Assembly (NCBI RefSeq): GCF_003096835.1
Contig: NZ_QENZ01000003.1
Location: 248,001 to 312,000 of the forward strand
Reading direction: 5' to 3'
Source: Balneicella halophila
GTDB taxonomy: Bacteria; Bacteroidota; Bacteroidia; Bacteroidales; Balneicellaceae
Length of the DNA stretch: 64,000 nucleotides
The stretch's first letter is position 1, and each line of letters opens with the position of its first letter. A program made the translations under genes and the position numbers. The notes beneath the pieces are model-generated. The model worked only from the letters and a program-made list of their open reading frames with translations. It did not search any database and was not told the origin of the DNA. Of this stretch, positions 8,760 to 16,123 are shown piece by piece.

Positions 8760-10019
8760 ATGTTACGAAGAAAAATACATAGCGGATTTTTAGGTGTCTT
8801 TCATATTTGGAAGTTGGAGATGAAAAAAATCTTTCGTGACGAAGGAATTATTTTGTTTTTCATCATTGTTCCTTTAGCATATCCTATTCTATATACGAGT
8901 CTTTACAATCCTGAAGTATTACGAGAACTACCTGTTGCTGTAGTCGACAACTCAAAGAGCGCTTTAAGTAGAGAGTATATACGAAAAGTGGATGCTACAC
9001 CAGATGTATCAGTACAATCAGTTAGTGTAGATATGCCAGCAGCCAAACGCTTAATGATGGAGGAGAAAGTATATGGAATCATTCACATACCTTCAGATTT
9101 CAGCACCAATATTATGCAAGCTGAAAAGCAAGCAATTGTGAGTGTCTTTATTGATATGGGAAGTCTGTTGTACTATAAGGCGATAATGGTCGCCAATACA
9201 GATGTATCGCTACAAATGAATAGAGAGATAAAAATACAGCGTAAATCAAGCACGGAGAGAGAGGAGCAGGTGTATGCTTATCCTATTGAATATGAGCATA
9301 TAAATATATTTAATTCAGCAAGTGGATTTGCCTCTTTTTTAATTCCTGCTGTTCTTATCTTAATATTACATCAAACATTATTACTTGGTGTGGGTTTGCT
9401 GGCGGGTACTGAAAGAGAACAAAGCAGATTCAATGACATGATTGCTCTGCATAAGCACCATAGAGGAACATTGCGCCTAATTTTAGGAAAAGGGCTCGCT
9501 TATTTTATGATTTATCTTTTTAATACTGCCTATGTACTTTTTTTAGTTCCAGCTTTTTTTAATTTACCACAATTAGGACATACATTTGATATTTTACTAT
9601 TCTTAATTCCTTTCTTGCTTGCAACAGTGTTTTTTTCTATGACTCTTTCCACACTTGTTCAAAATAGAGAGACCTGTATCGTTTTATTTGTATTTTCTTC
9701 AGTCCCGTTGTTATTTATATCTGGAATATCTTGGCCATCTACAGGAATTCCTCCATTTTGGGAAAGTGTTTCTTATCTTTTCCCCTCCACCTTTGGAATC
9801 AATGGATATGTAAGGCTTAGCAGTATGGGAGCTCAACTGCATCAGGTAAAATTTGAATTTATTGGACTTTACTTGCAGTTAGTATTTTATTTTATCACAA
9901 CATTTATAGTTTATCGTCGTGAAATCTTCATTAGTCAATTACATAAAAAACATCACTGGTCTAGACTTCGAAAAATAAGGGAGAAAGCAAATAGAACCTT
10001 TGCTAAAAAGCCTTTGTAA
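8760..10019 (+). CDS. ABC-2 type transporter permease (second of a pair)
   Basis: A 419-residue permease with the same layout as its neighbour: N-terminal helix near residues 30-50, a periplasmic domain opening with VAVVDNSKSALSREYIRKVD, then helices from about residue 195 on, and a basic cytoplasmic tail. The FISGISWPSTGIPPFW segment near residue 325 corresponds to the conserved ISGFSFP segment of the first permease. It is the last gene of the TetR-regulated export operon. It probably pairs with the first permease and an ATPase encoded elsewhere, or works without one. Confidence 0.9.
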   Translation: MLRRKIHSGFLGVFHIWKLEMKKIFRDEGIILFFIIVPLAYPILYTSLYNPEVLRELPVAVVDNSKSALSREYIRKVDATPDVSVQSVSVDMPAAKRLMMEEKVYGIIHIPSDFSTNIMQAEKQAIVSVFIDMGSLLYYKAIMVANTDVSLQMNREIKIQRKSSTEREEQVYAYPIEYEHINIFNSASGFASFLIPAVLILILHQTLLLGVGLLAGTEREQSRFNDMIALHKHHRGTLRLILGKGLAYFMIYLFNTAYVLFLVPAFFNLPQLGHTFDILLFLIPFLLATVFFSMTLSTLVQNRETCIVLFVFSSVPLLFISGISWPSTGIPPFWESVSYLFPSTFGINGYVRLSSMGAQLHQVKFEFIGLYLQLVFYFITTFIVYRREIFISQLHKKHHWSRLRKIREKANRTFAKKPL

Positions 10020-10144
10020 TCAATTAGATTTTTGCTTATTAGCTACTGATCATCTAATTCATAAGTTTATACCAAAATTTACAAGTATTCTTACAGGCTT
10101 TTGGATTCAACTCTAGGGTACTAAGTGATTCACGATATTATTCG

Positions 10145-10152
10145 TATCTTTG
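10145..10152 (+). promoter_or_regulatory. Orphan -7 promoter box (drives the candidate small RNA)
   Basis: TATCTTTG matches the -7 consensus perfectly. No protein gene follows on this strand before polA, which is encoded convergently. About 40 bases further on there is a hairpin with a T tract. No clear -33 TTG is seen at the usual distance. Confidence 0.5.
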
Positions 10153-10157
10153 CAACG

Positions 10158-10226
10158 AAGTTTTATGATTTCACAGTCATAATTCATCATTAAAAGGTAG
10201 TAGCTTCCACTTACTACCTTTTTTTG
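10158..10226 (+). ncRNA. Candidate intergenic small RNA
   Basis: The span between the -7 box at 10145-10152 and the T tract ending at 10225 would give a transcript of about 70 nt. It contains two hairpins: a perfect TTATGA...TCATAA stem (10163-10168 with 10177-10182, 8-nt loop) and the terminator stem (10193-10202 with 10212-10221). The only ORF is a 5-codon ATG-to-TAA frame at 10165. The flanking genes converge on it and need no leader here. No known RNA family is recognised. Transcription is inferred from promoter and terminator signals only. Confidence 0.4.
10193..10226 (+). terminator. Rho-independent terminator
   Basis: AAAGGTAGTA pairs perfectly with TACTACCTTT around a 9-base loop, followed by a T run (10220-10225) on the plus strand. 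On the minus strand the same stem is followed only by CTTTTAA-like sequence, so it may also serve polA weakly. Confidence 0.75.
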
Positions 10227-10237
10227 TTGGCTTAAAA

Positions 10238-13006
10238 TTAATGTGCTTCTAGCCAATTATCGCCCACTCCAATTTCTGCAGTCAATGGTACGCTAAGTTT
10301 TACGGCTTCTTCCATTCCAATCTTAATAATACGTTTTAGCTCTTCTAGCTCTGTTCTCAAACAATTAAAATTCAATTCATCATGCACTTGAATAATCATT
10401 TCAGATTTTAAACCTTCTTCTTTCATCATCTTGTGGATTCGAATCATTGCTAACTTGATAATATCTGCTGCAGAACCTTGAATAGGAGCATTAATAGCAT
10501 TACGCTCAGCAACGCCACGCACTATCGCATTATTGGAATTGATATCTTTCAAATAACGACGCCGTTGCATAATGGTTTCTACGTAGCCCCTTTTGCGTGC
10601 TTTATGCACAGCCTCATCCATAAATTCTTTGACTTTAGGATAAGTTTTGAAGTAACCATCAATTAACTGCTTTCCGTCGGTACGTGAAATATCTAAACGC
10701 TCTGCTAAGCCCCATGCAGAAATACCATAGATAATACCAAAATTGGCTGTTTTCGCTTGTCGTCTCATTTCAGGTGTCACTTCTTCTAATTTTACCTTAA
10801 AAACCTTTGCGGCAGTAGCGGTGTGGATATCCTCATTTCTATTAAATGCGGCTAACATTTCCTCGTCTTCACTAAGATGAGCCATGATCCTTAATTCTAT
10901 TTGAGAATAATCAGCAGAAACAAAAATGTGTTCGTCATCTGATGGAATAAAAGCTTTACGAATATACCGTCCTTGTTCTGTACGAATAGGGATATTTTGT
11001 AGATTAGGGTTCGTGGAACTCAGGCGACCTGTCGATGTCTCGGCTTGGTTAAATGTGGTATGGATACGACCTGTTTTTTCTGAAATATAATGAGGCAATG
11101 CTTCCACATATGTCGAAATCAATTTCGACAAAGAGCGGTATGCCAATATTTTATTAATAATGGGATGCTTGTCACGTAATTTTACTAAAACCTTCTCTGA
11201 TGTAGAATATTGTCCAGAAGCTGTCTTTTTGGCTTTACTGTTCAGTTGCATTTTACCAAACAGAACTTCTCCTAACTGTTTCGGTGATGCTACATTTAAG
11301 TCCGGTTCATCAGCCATTTCTTTAATTTCTGCTTCTATCTCGTTGAGTTCTTCCTCTAATTTTTTCTTATAGTCCGATAAAAGTTCAGTATCTATCGTAG
11401 CTCCATTGTACTCTAACTGTGCCAGTACCCATACCAAAGGAATCTCAATATTATGAAATAAATCTAAGACTTTCCTTTCTTCTAACGTAGGTTGTAATAG
11501 ATGTTGCACTCGTAAGGTTAAACTAGCCTCTTCACAAGCAAATTGATGCAAAGTTTCCAAACTGAGATTTTTTGCAGATTTTTTATCTCTTCCTTTCCCC
11601 AATAAATCCTCAAAACGTTTTGGCATATAATTGAGTAATTGATGAACCACATAATCAAAATCATGCTTTAATTCCGGTTGCAACACATAATGGGCTAATA
11701 GCGTATCCCATAATTTGTTTTTTACCTCAACTCCATTCCAAAAAAGCGTCAAAAGTACTTGTTTGCAATCATGTGCAATCATTGTTAAATTTTCATCCCC
11801 GAATATGTGGTGAAATTCTTGCAGTTCTGCCTTATCGCTTAAAGGTACGTAAAAGGCTTCATCTTCTTTTAGACTGACTGCAAAGCCTAGACAATCATAT
11901 GAATCTTTCTGAGTAATCATGCGTATCGAATAGCGTTCTACTAAACACATCTCGGCTCTTAAATCCTGTCTTCTTTCGGCAGTATCTATTAGGAAATAGC
12001 GCTGTATAGGTAAAGACTGTGATACTTTCTCTTCAGTGTATCCAAAGTTCCCATCATCAAAAAGTGAAGTTTGTTGAGAGCTATCTGCTTTTGTTTTATC
12101 AGTCGGTTTATTCTTTGAATCTATATTATTTGTGTTCTTATTGAAAATACGCTTAGATAAGGTAGCAAATTCCAACTCTCTGAAAATCTCTTGCAATGCT
12201 TCAAAATTTGGTTCTTCATGTTCTAGAGACTTAGCATCTAACTTAATTGGGACATCAAGCTTGATTGTAACCAACATTTTAGACATTCTTACTTGGTCTG
12301 CATATTCTATTAAATTTTGCTTCTGCTTCCCTTTAAGATCTTCAACATTATCTAATAGATTCTCTATACTCCCGTATTTTTCAATCAATTTTTGCGCTGT
12401 TTTTGGTCCAATACCAGGACATCCCGGAATATTATCCGAGGCATCTCCCATTAAGCCTAGTATATCAATTACCTGCAATGGATTTTCTATACCAAAACTT
12501 TCTCTAACTTCATCGACACCCCAAACTTCTTCTTCCTTTCTGCCTCCTCGTTTGGGCTTAAACATAAAGATATTTTTGGTGACTAACTGTGCATAATCTT
12601 TATCCGGAGTCATCATATAGACTTCAAAACCTTCATCAGCGGCTTGATGTGCTAAAGTTCCGATAACGTCATCTGCCTCATAATTATCTACAGAGAGACA
12701 TGGAATATTAAATCCTTCTATTATTTTCTGAATATAGGGAATAGAATCTCGTATCTCCTCCGGCATTGGAGGGCGTTGTGCCTTGTATTCTTTAAATTCT
12801 TCATGTCTAAATGTTTTTCCTTTTGGATCAAAAACGACAGCTATATGGGAAGGATTTTGTTTCTCTAAAACTTCTAATAAACTATTTGTAAATCCAAGTA
12901 TTGCCGAGGTGTTTAATCCATTTGAAGTAAATCGGGGATTTCTAATAAATGCGTAATAAGAACGATATATTAATGCATAAGCATCAAGTAAGAAAAGTTT
13001 TTTCAT
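10238..13006 (-). CDS. polA: DNA polymerase I with degenerate proofreading domain
   Basis: A 922-residue repair and Okazaki-fragment polymerase. The N-terminal 5'-3' exonuclease domain (residues 1-290) carries YEADDVIGT and GLMGDASDNIPG. The C-terminal polymerase domain has motif A DYSQIELR (699-706), motif B RRQAKTANFGIIYG (748-761) and motif C VHDEL (874-878), all intact. The central 3'-5' exonuclease fold (about 335-510) is recognisable but its catalytic positions are changed: Exo I reads ITQKDS where DTETDS is expected (365-370), Exo II lacks its Asp (about 412-420), and Exo III reads FACEE where YxxxD is expected (489-493). The start at 13006 is chosen because it begins MKKLFLLDAYALIYRS like other PolA proteins; the 34-residue upstream extension is not conserved-looking. 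Confidence 0.97.
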   Translation of the reverse strand: MKKLFLLDAYALIYRSYYAFIRNPRFTSNGLNTSAILGFTNSLLEVLEKQNPSHIAVVFDPKGKTFRHEEFKEYKAQRPPMPEEIRDSIPYIQKIIEGFNIPCLSVDNYEADDVIGTLAHQAADEGFEVYMMTPDKDYAQLVTKNIFMFKPKRGGRKEEEVWGVDEVRESFGIENPLQVIDILGLMGDASDNIPGCPGIGPKTAQKLIEKYGSIENLLDNVEDLKGKQKQNLIEYADQVRMSKMLVTIKLDVPIKLDAKSLEHEEPNFEALQEIFRELEFATLSKRIFNKNTNNIDSKNKPTDKTKADSSQQTSLFDDGNFGYTEEKVSQSLPIQRYFLIDTAERRQDLRAEMCLVERYSIRMITQKDSYDCLGFAVSLKEDEAFYVPLSDKAELQEFHHIFGDENLTMIAHDCKQVLLTLFWNGVEVKNKLWDTLLAHYVLQPELKHDFDYVVHQLLNYMPKRFEDLLGKGRDKKSAKNLSLETLHQFACEEASLTLRVQHLLQPTLEERKVLDLFHNIEIPLVWVLAQLEYNGATIDTELLSDYKKKLEEELNEIEAEIKEMADEPDLNVASPKQLGEVLFGKMQLNSKAKKTASGQYSTSEKVLVKLRDKHPIINKILAYRSLSKLISTYVEALPHYISEKTGRIHTTFNQAETSTGRLSSTNPNLQNIPIRTEQGRYIRKAFIPSDDEHIFVSADYSQIELRIMAHLSEDEEMLAAFNRNEDIHTATAAKVFKVKLEEVTPEMRRQAKTANFGIIYGISAWGLAERLDISRTDGKQLIDGYFKTYPKVKEFMDEAVHKARKRGYVETIMQRRRYLKDINSNNAIVRGVAERNAINAPIQGSAADIIKLAMIRIHKMMKEEGLKSEMIIQVHDELNFNCLRTELEELKRIIKIGMEEAVKLSVPLTAEIGVGDNWLEAH

Positions 13007-13119
13007 AAAAGAATATTCTTCATAATTTATAAATTGCAAGATACTGAATATTCTATAAAAACTACAGATGTTGCTCTTGCCATCTGGATTTTCTACATAG
13101 CATTTCAACTAAGATTATG

Positions 13120-13161
13120 CAAAAAATAAAGAGAACAATTAAATTTGAAACTGTTCTCTTT
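13120..13161 (-). terminator. Terminator of the AspT-family transporter gene
   Basis: A perfect 10-bp stem (AAAGAGAACA at 13128-13137 with TGTTCTCTTT at 13152-13161, 14-nt loop). On the minus strand it is followed by ATTTTTT (13127-13121), 25 bases after the transporter stop codon. It separates the transporter from polA. Confidence 0.8.
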
Positions 13162-13185
13162 GTGCATTATAATAGTTTTAAGAAT

Positions 13186-14856
13186 TTATGTCAAAAATAA
13201 AACCAAGAGTTGCGCCATCAAGATTCTTAAAAACATAGTAAGTGGATATACTGTTGCATACGCAGTTGCCTGTGCTTGAAGTGGTGCTATATTATTGGCA
13301 AATTCTAAAGCAGGCGGATCAGTCATAGAACCTGAAAGAAATCCGCAAATTGTCAGATAATTAATTTTCATCATCCGAGCTATCACTCCGACAACAAATA
13401 ATGGAACGAAAGTAATAATAGAAGCATATAGCATCCACATATAGCCTCCGCTAACAATAGTTTCCCAAAAGTGTTTACCTGAACCTAAGCCTACACAGCC
13501 GAGGAAAAGCACTATACCCATCTCACGTATAAAATAATTAGCACTCGGAGTCATATAAAAATCAAACCTGCCAATGCGACCTTTGTGCCCTAGTAATAGC
13601 GCAATAATTAATGGTCCTCCTGCGAGTCCTAATTTGGCTGGAGCTGGTAAGCCAGGAATAAATATAGGAATACTACCTAATAGAATACCTAGAAAGATAC
13701 CAATAAACAAAGGAGTTAGGTTGGGGTGTGATAGATCTCTGAGCGAATTTCCTAAGAAATTTGCTATCGCATCCATTTTTTCTCTACGCCCAACTACACG
13801 AATTGTATCTCCAAACTCCAGACGAGTTTCACCAGAAGGAATAATTTCTGATTCTCCACGAAATACTCTGGTAATATTAGCAGGGAATAATGACGATAGA
13901 TTTATGTCCATCAAACTTTTTCCTGCCAGTTTTCTATTGGTCATTCTGATATGGCGCATACTCAACTCTCCAGTAATTTCAAATTTCTTTTGAATGGATA
14001 CATCTCCTATGAGTAATTCTACATCGGACAATGCATCGCGCCCACATAACCCGATAAGAACATCACCTTTCTCCAAAAGCATCTTAGCCTCTGGAACAAC
14101 AAACTCATTATTTCTCCATACTCGAGAGACTACAAAGTCTTTATGAATAGTAGAAGTCAATGAAGCTAAGGTTTGTCCAAAAAGGTTCGGATTGCTTACT
14201 TCCGCTCTTATTGTTTGAATATTACCTGAAGAAGATGATACGTCTGCTTTATATTTCTGCACCTCATCATCTACTTTTATTTTAAAAAATATACGAACCA
14301 ATGCCATGACTAAAATAATTCCCAAAATTCCAAACGGATAAGCAACTGCGTATGCCATACCCGACAATTCTGAAAGTTCACTGCCATTAGCAAATTGATC
14401 TGTAATAAGTGACTGTACCGCACCCAAACTTGGGGTGTTCGTAACTGCCCCTGTGAAAAGTCCTGCCACTACTGCTGTATCTAAATCAAAAAGATATTTA
14501 ACTGCAAAAGCACAAGCTACACCTAACAAAACAATTAATGCAGCAAGCATATTTAGCTTGATTCCATTATTTTGCAAGGATGAGATAAACCGTGGTCCTA
14601 TTTCTATTCCTATAGAATAAACAAATAATATAAGCCCAAACTCTTTAACAAAGTGCAGTACATTATGATCGATATTTGCCCCTAAATGTCCCACAAGTAG
14701 GCCGACAAACAATACGCCTGCGATTCCTAATTTGAGGCTACCTAATCGTAACTTGCCTAAAAAGATTCCAAAGGCTCCAACTAATGCAAGAAAAAGCAAG
14801 GTTGATGCTGTTCCCGTTTCCGTAAATATTTCCAATAGCTTTGACATAAAAAACAT
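13186..14856 (-). CDS. AspT/YidE-family transporter under B12 riboswitch control
   Basis: A 556-residue inner-membrane antiporter of the aspartate:alanine exchanger family. Two YidE-duplication membrane blocks (about 10-180 and 380-556) flank two central RCK_C (TrkA-C) domains (about 205-370, with the GDVLIGLCG and GDTIRVVGR signatures). Family members include the Tetragenococcus Asp/Ala exchanger and the Corynebacterium succinate exporter SucE, so a dicarboxylate or amino acid is the likely substrate. A cobalamin riboswitch and its promoter lie upstream on the same strand, and a terminator follows, so this is a single-gene B12-repressed unit. The start could also be the ATG at 14847 (MSKLLEIF), three codons in. 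Confidence 0.9.
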   Translation of the reverse strand: MFFMSKLLEIFTETGTASTLLFLALVGAFGIFLGKLRLGSLKLGIAGVLFVGLLVGHLGANIDHNVLHFVKEFGLILFVYSIGIEIGPRFISSLQNNGIKLNMLAALIVLLGVACAFAVKYLFDLDTAVVAGLFTGAVTNTPSLGAVQSLITDQFANGSELSELSGMAYAVAYPFGILGIILVMALVRIFFKIKVDDEVQKYKADVSSSSGNIQTIRAEVSNPNLFGQTLASLTSTIHKDFVVSRVWRNNEFVVPEAKMLLEKGDVLIGLCGRDALSDVELLIGDVSIQKKFEITGELSMRHIRMTNRKLAGKSLMDINLSSLFPANITRVFRGESEIIPSGETRLEFGDTIRVVGRREKMDAIANFLGNSLRDLSHPNLTPLFIGIFLGILLGSIPIFIPGLPAPAKLGLAGGPLIIALLLGHKGRIGRFDFYMTPSANYFIREMGIVLFLGCVGLGSGKHFWETIVSGGYMWMLYASIITFVPLFVVGVIARMMKINYLTICGFLSGSMTDPPALEFANNIAPLQAQATAYATVYPLTMFLRILMAQLLVLFLT

Positions 14857-14905
14857 CTAATAATTAATTTTTCAAAAACATAACACACAAAGAAGGATTA
14901 GTACC

Positions 14906-14950
14906 CTGCTTTGTATCGCGAAAGCAGTTCATTCAAAATTTACGATACAA
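14906..14950 (-). promoter_or_regulatory. Probable riboswitch expression platform (alternative hairpins)
   Basis: Two overlapping stems compete. One is CTGCTTT/AAAGCAG (14906-14912 with 14921-14927). The other is TTGTATCG/CGATACAA (14911-14918 with 14943-14950), whose far arm overlaps the 3' strand of the aptamer's closing stem (14948-14952). Closing the aptamer would free the first hairpin; opening it would favour the second. No strong U tract follows, so control may be at translation or through a non-canonical terminator. Confidence 0.45.
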
Positions 14951-15107
14951 GACAGGTCTCCTGGCTCCCCCCGCTCCTAACACCTTCCCACTCTTTTTTA
15001 TACTGAGCAGTGGTTTTTGTTAGCAGTCTTCATAAGAGGTTTACAGTTGCGCGTCAGCCTATGATTCTCACATAGTTCCCTATTAAATCCGTTAAGATAT
15101 CTTGAGT
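14945..15107 (-). promoter_or_regulatory. Cobalamin (B12) riboswitch aptamer
   Basis: Read on the minus strand, the conserved core elements appear in order: AATAGGGAA (15084-15076), GTGAGAATC (about 15071-15063), the GCTGACGCGCAACTGT segment (about 15058-15043), a GTGGGAAGGTG peripheral segment (about 14991-14981) and the B12 box AGCCAGGAGACCTGTC (14966-14951). A closing stem pairs CAAGA (minus, 15104-15100) with TCTTG (minus, 14952-14948). Such elements usually turn the downstream gene off when adenosyl- or methylcobalamin is present. The only gene downstream is the AspT-family transporter. Confidence 0.95.
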
Positions 15108-15136
15108 CTATTTCACTATTTGGATGAACGAAAGTG

Positions 15137-15144
15137 CAAAGTTA
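15137..15144 (-). promoter_or_regulatory. -7 promoter box of the riboswitch/transporter transcript
   Basis: On the minus strand the bases read TAACTTTG, matching TAnnTTTG, about 30 bases upstream of the aptamer's closing stem. Confidence 0.6.
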
Positions 15145-15238
15145 ATCTTTTAAAAACAATGCCCTCTTTTTACGAGAATATTTTTTTAATATTATAGAAC
15201 ATCATTTAATTAAACTAATTAATCTTATAATAAAAATG

Positions 15239-15246
15239 TATCTTTG
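15239..15246 (+). promoter_or_regulatory. -7 promoter box of the beta-barrel protein gene
   Basis: TATCTTTG lies 16 bases before the ATG at 15263, so the leader is very short. It is divergent from the riboswitch promoter, about 95 bases away. Confidence 0.65.
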
Positions 15247-15262
15247 AAATAAAAACGAAGCG

Positions 15263-15778
15263 ATGAAATATTTTATATCCTTAATTTTCAGTTTGCTTTT
15301 ATTTACAGCGATACAAGCTCAAAAAATAGAAATTCCGAAAAAGTCTGTACCTAACCCTTGGAGGTTTGGTGGCGGTTTAGGACTATCCATCGGCAATAAC
15401 TCTACAGGGATCCATATCGCTCCTTCGATTGGTTATATGGTAAGTCCGAAATTGGAAACGGGGGTAACCCTCGCCTATACTTACAATAAATATGATGATT
15501 ATAAATACAACCTGTTTTCTGGCGGACTTTTTAGCAATTACCAGATTATTCCTGAACTGTTTACCAGAATACATTATGAATATTATACAGGGAATAGAAA
15601 ATACAACGGTCTTTCAGATACCTTTAACGAAAATTCATTATGGATAGGTGCTGGTTATCAAAATTACGGCAGAGTACGTTTCCAAACGGGCATCATGTAT
15701 AATGTCCTTCATGACAGTGATGACAGTGTTTTTGATAGTCCATGGCGTCCTTTTGCAGGAGTTAGTTTCTCTTTTTAG
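15263..15778 (+). CDS. Outer-membrane beta-barrel protein
   Basis: A 171-residue protein with a signal peptide (cleavage after AIQAQ, about residue 19) and alternating hydrophobic/aromatic strands typical of a small OmpA/OmpW-like beta barrel. The closing WRPFAGVSFSF ends in a C-terminal Phe, as expected for Bam-dependent outer-membrane insertion. No extracellular or enzymatic domain is apparent. It has its own promoter and sits divergent from the B12-controlled transporter. Function unknown; a porin or envelope-structure role is possible. Confidence 0.75.
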   Translation: MKYFISLIFSLLLFTAIQAQKIEIPKKSVPNPWRFGGGLGLSIGNNSTGIHIAPSIGYMVSPKLETGVTLAYTYNKYDDYKYNLFSGGLFSNYQIIPELFTRIHYEYYTGNRKYNGLSDTFNENSLWIGAGYQNYGRVRFQTGIMYNVLHDSDDSVFDSPWRPFAGVSFSF

Positions 15779-15829
15779 AGTACTGCATCATTTTTGCTCT
15801 TGTTAAAATCTAAAAACAGATAGAAAAGT

Positions 15830-16060
15830 ATGGGAGGATTAATTAGAATAATAGTTATAGCTCTTCTTGTATGGTACGGATTCAGAATAATATTCCGATA
15901 TATATTTCCTTTCATTTTAGGAAGCTATATTACCAGAGAAGAACAAAAAAATGTGAAGCAAGAAGGAGATGTAACGATACATCTCGATAAAAAGAGTCCT
16001 AGAGAAACTGAAGGTAAAGAACAGAAAGGCGAATATGTGGACTATGAAGAAATAGAGTAA
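15830..16060 (+). CDS. DUF4834-like small membrane protein
   Basis: A 76-residue protein with one N-terminal membrane helix (about 4-29, rich in aromatic and Arg residues) and a charged C-terminal tail ending GEYVDYEEIE. This layout and tail match my memory of the Bacteroidota family DUF4834, whose function is unknown. It is 50 bases after the beta-barrel gene and may be co-transcribed with it. A hairpin overlaps its stop codon. Confidence 0.65.
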   Translation: MGGLIRIIVIALLVWYGFRIIFRYIFPFILGSYITREEQKNVKQEGDVTIHLDKKSPRETEGKEQKGEYVDYEEIE

Positions 16061-16084
16061 GTTCTGTTTTTACAGAACGCTTAC
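16057..16084 (+). terminator. Hairpin at the end of the DUF4834-like gene
   Basis: GTAAG-TTCTG pairs with CAGAA-CG-CTTAC (a two-base bulge) around a TTTTTA loop. It starts within the stop codon. No T tract follows, so it is either an RNA 3'-end stabiliser or a weak terminator between this gene and the convergent prohibitin gene. Confidence 0.45.
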
Positions 16085-16123
16085 CCTACTATTCAAATAA
16101 ATATCGCAGGAAGTGTTGTTTGC

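Noticed and set aside
10165-10182. A five-codon ORF (ATG to TAA) in the small RNA candidate
   Set aside because: It has no clear ribosome site and no downstream gene on that strand that it could attenuate.
13011-13053. Two GAATATTC palindromes 35 bases apart upstream of polA
   Set aside because: Eight-base AT-rich palindromes are frequent by chance in this composition. There is no spacing or promoter logic to call them an operator.
13007-13108. A 34-residue N-terminal extension of PolA
   Set aside because: PolA proteins begin at the MKKLFLLDAYALIYRS equivalent. The extension resembles no conserved sequence and overlaps a promoter-like TATCTTGC on the minus strand.
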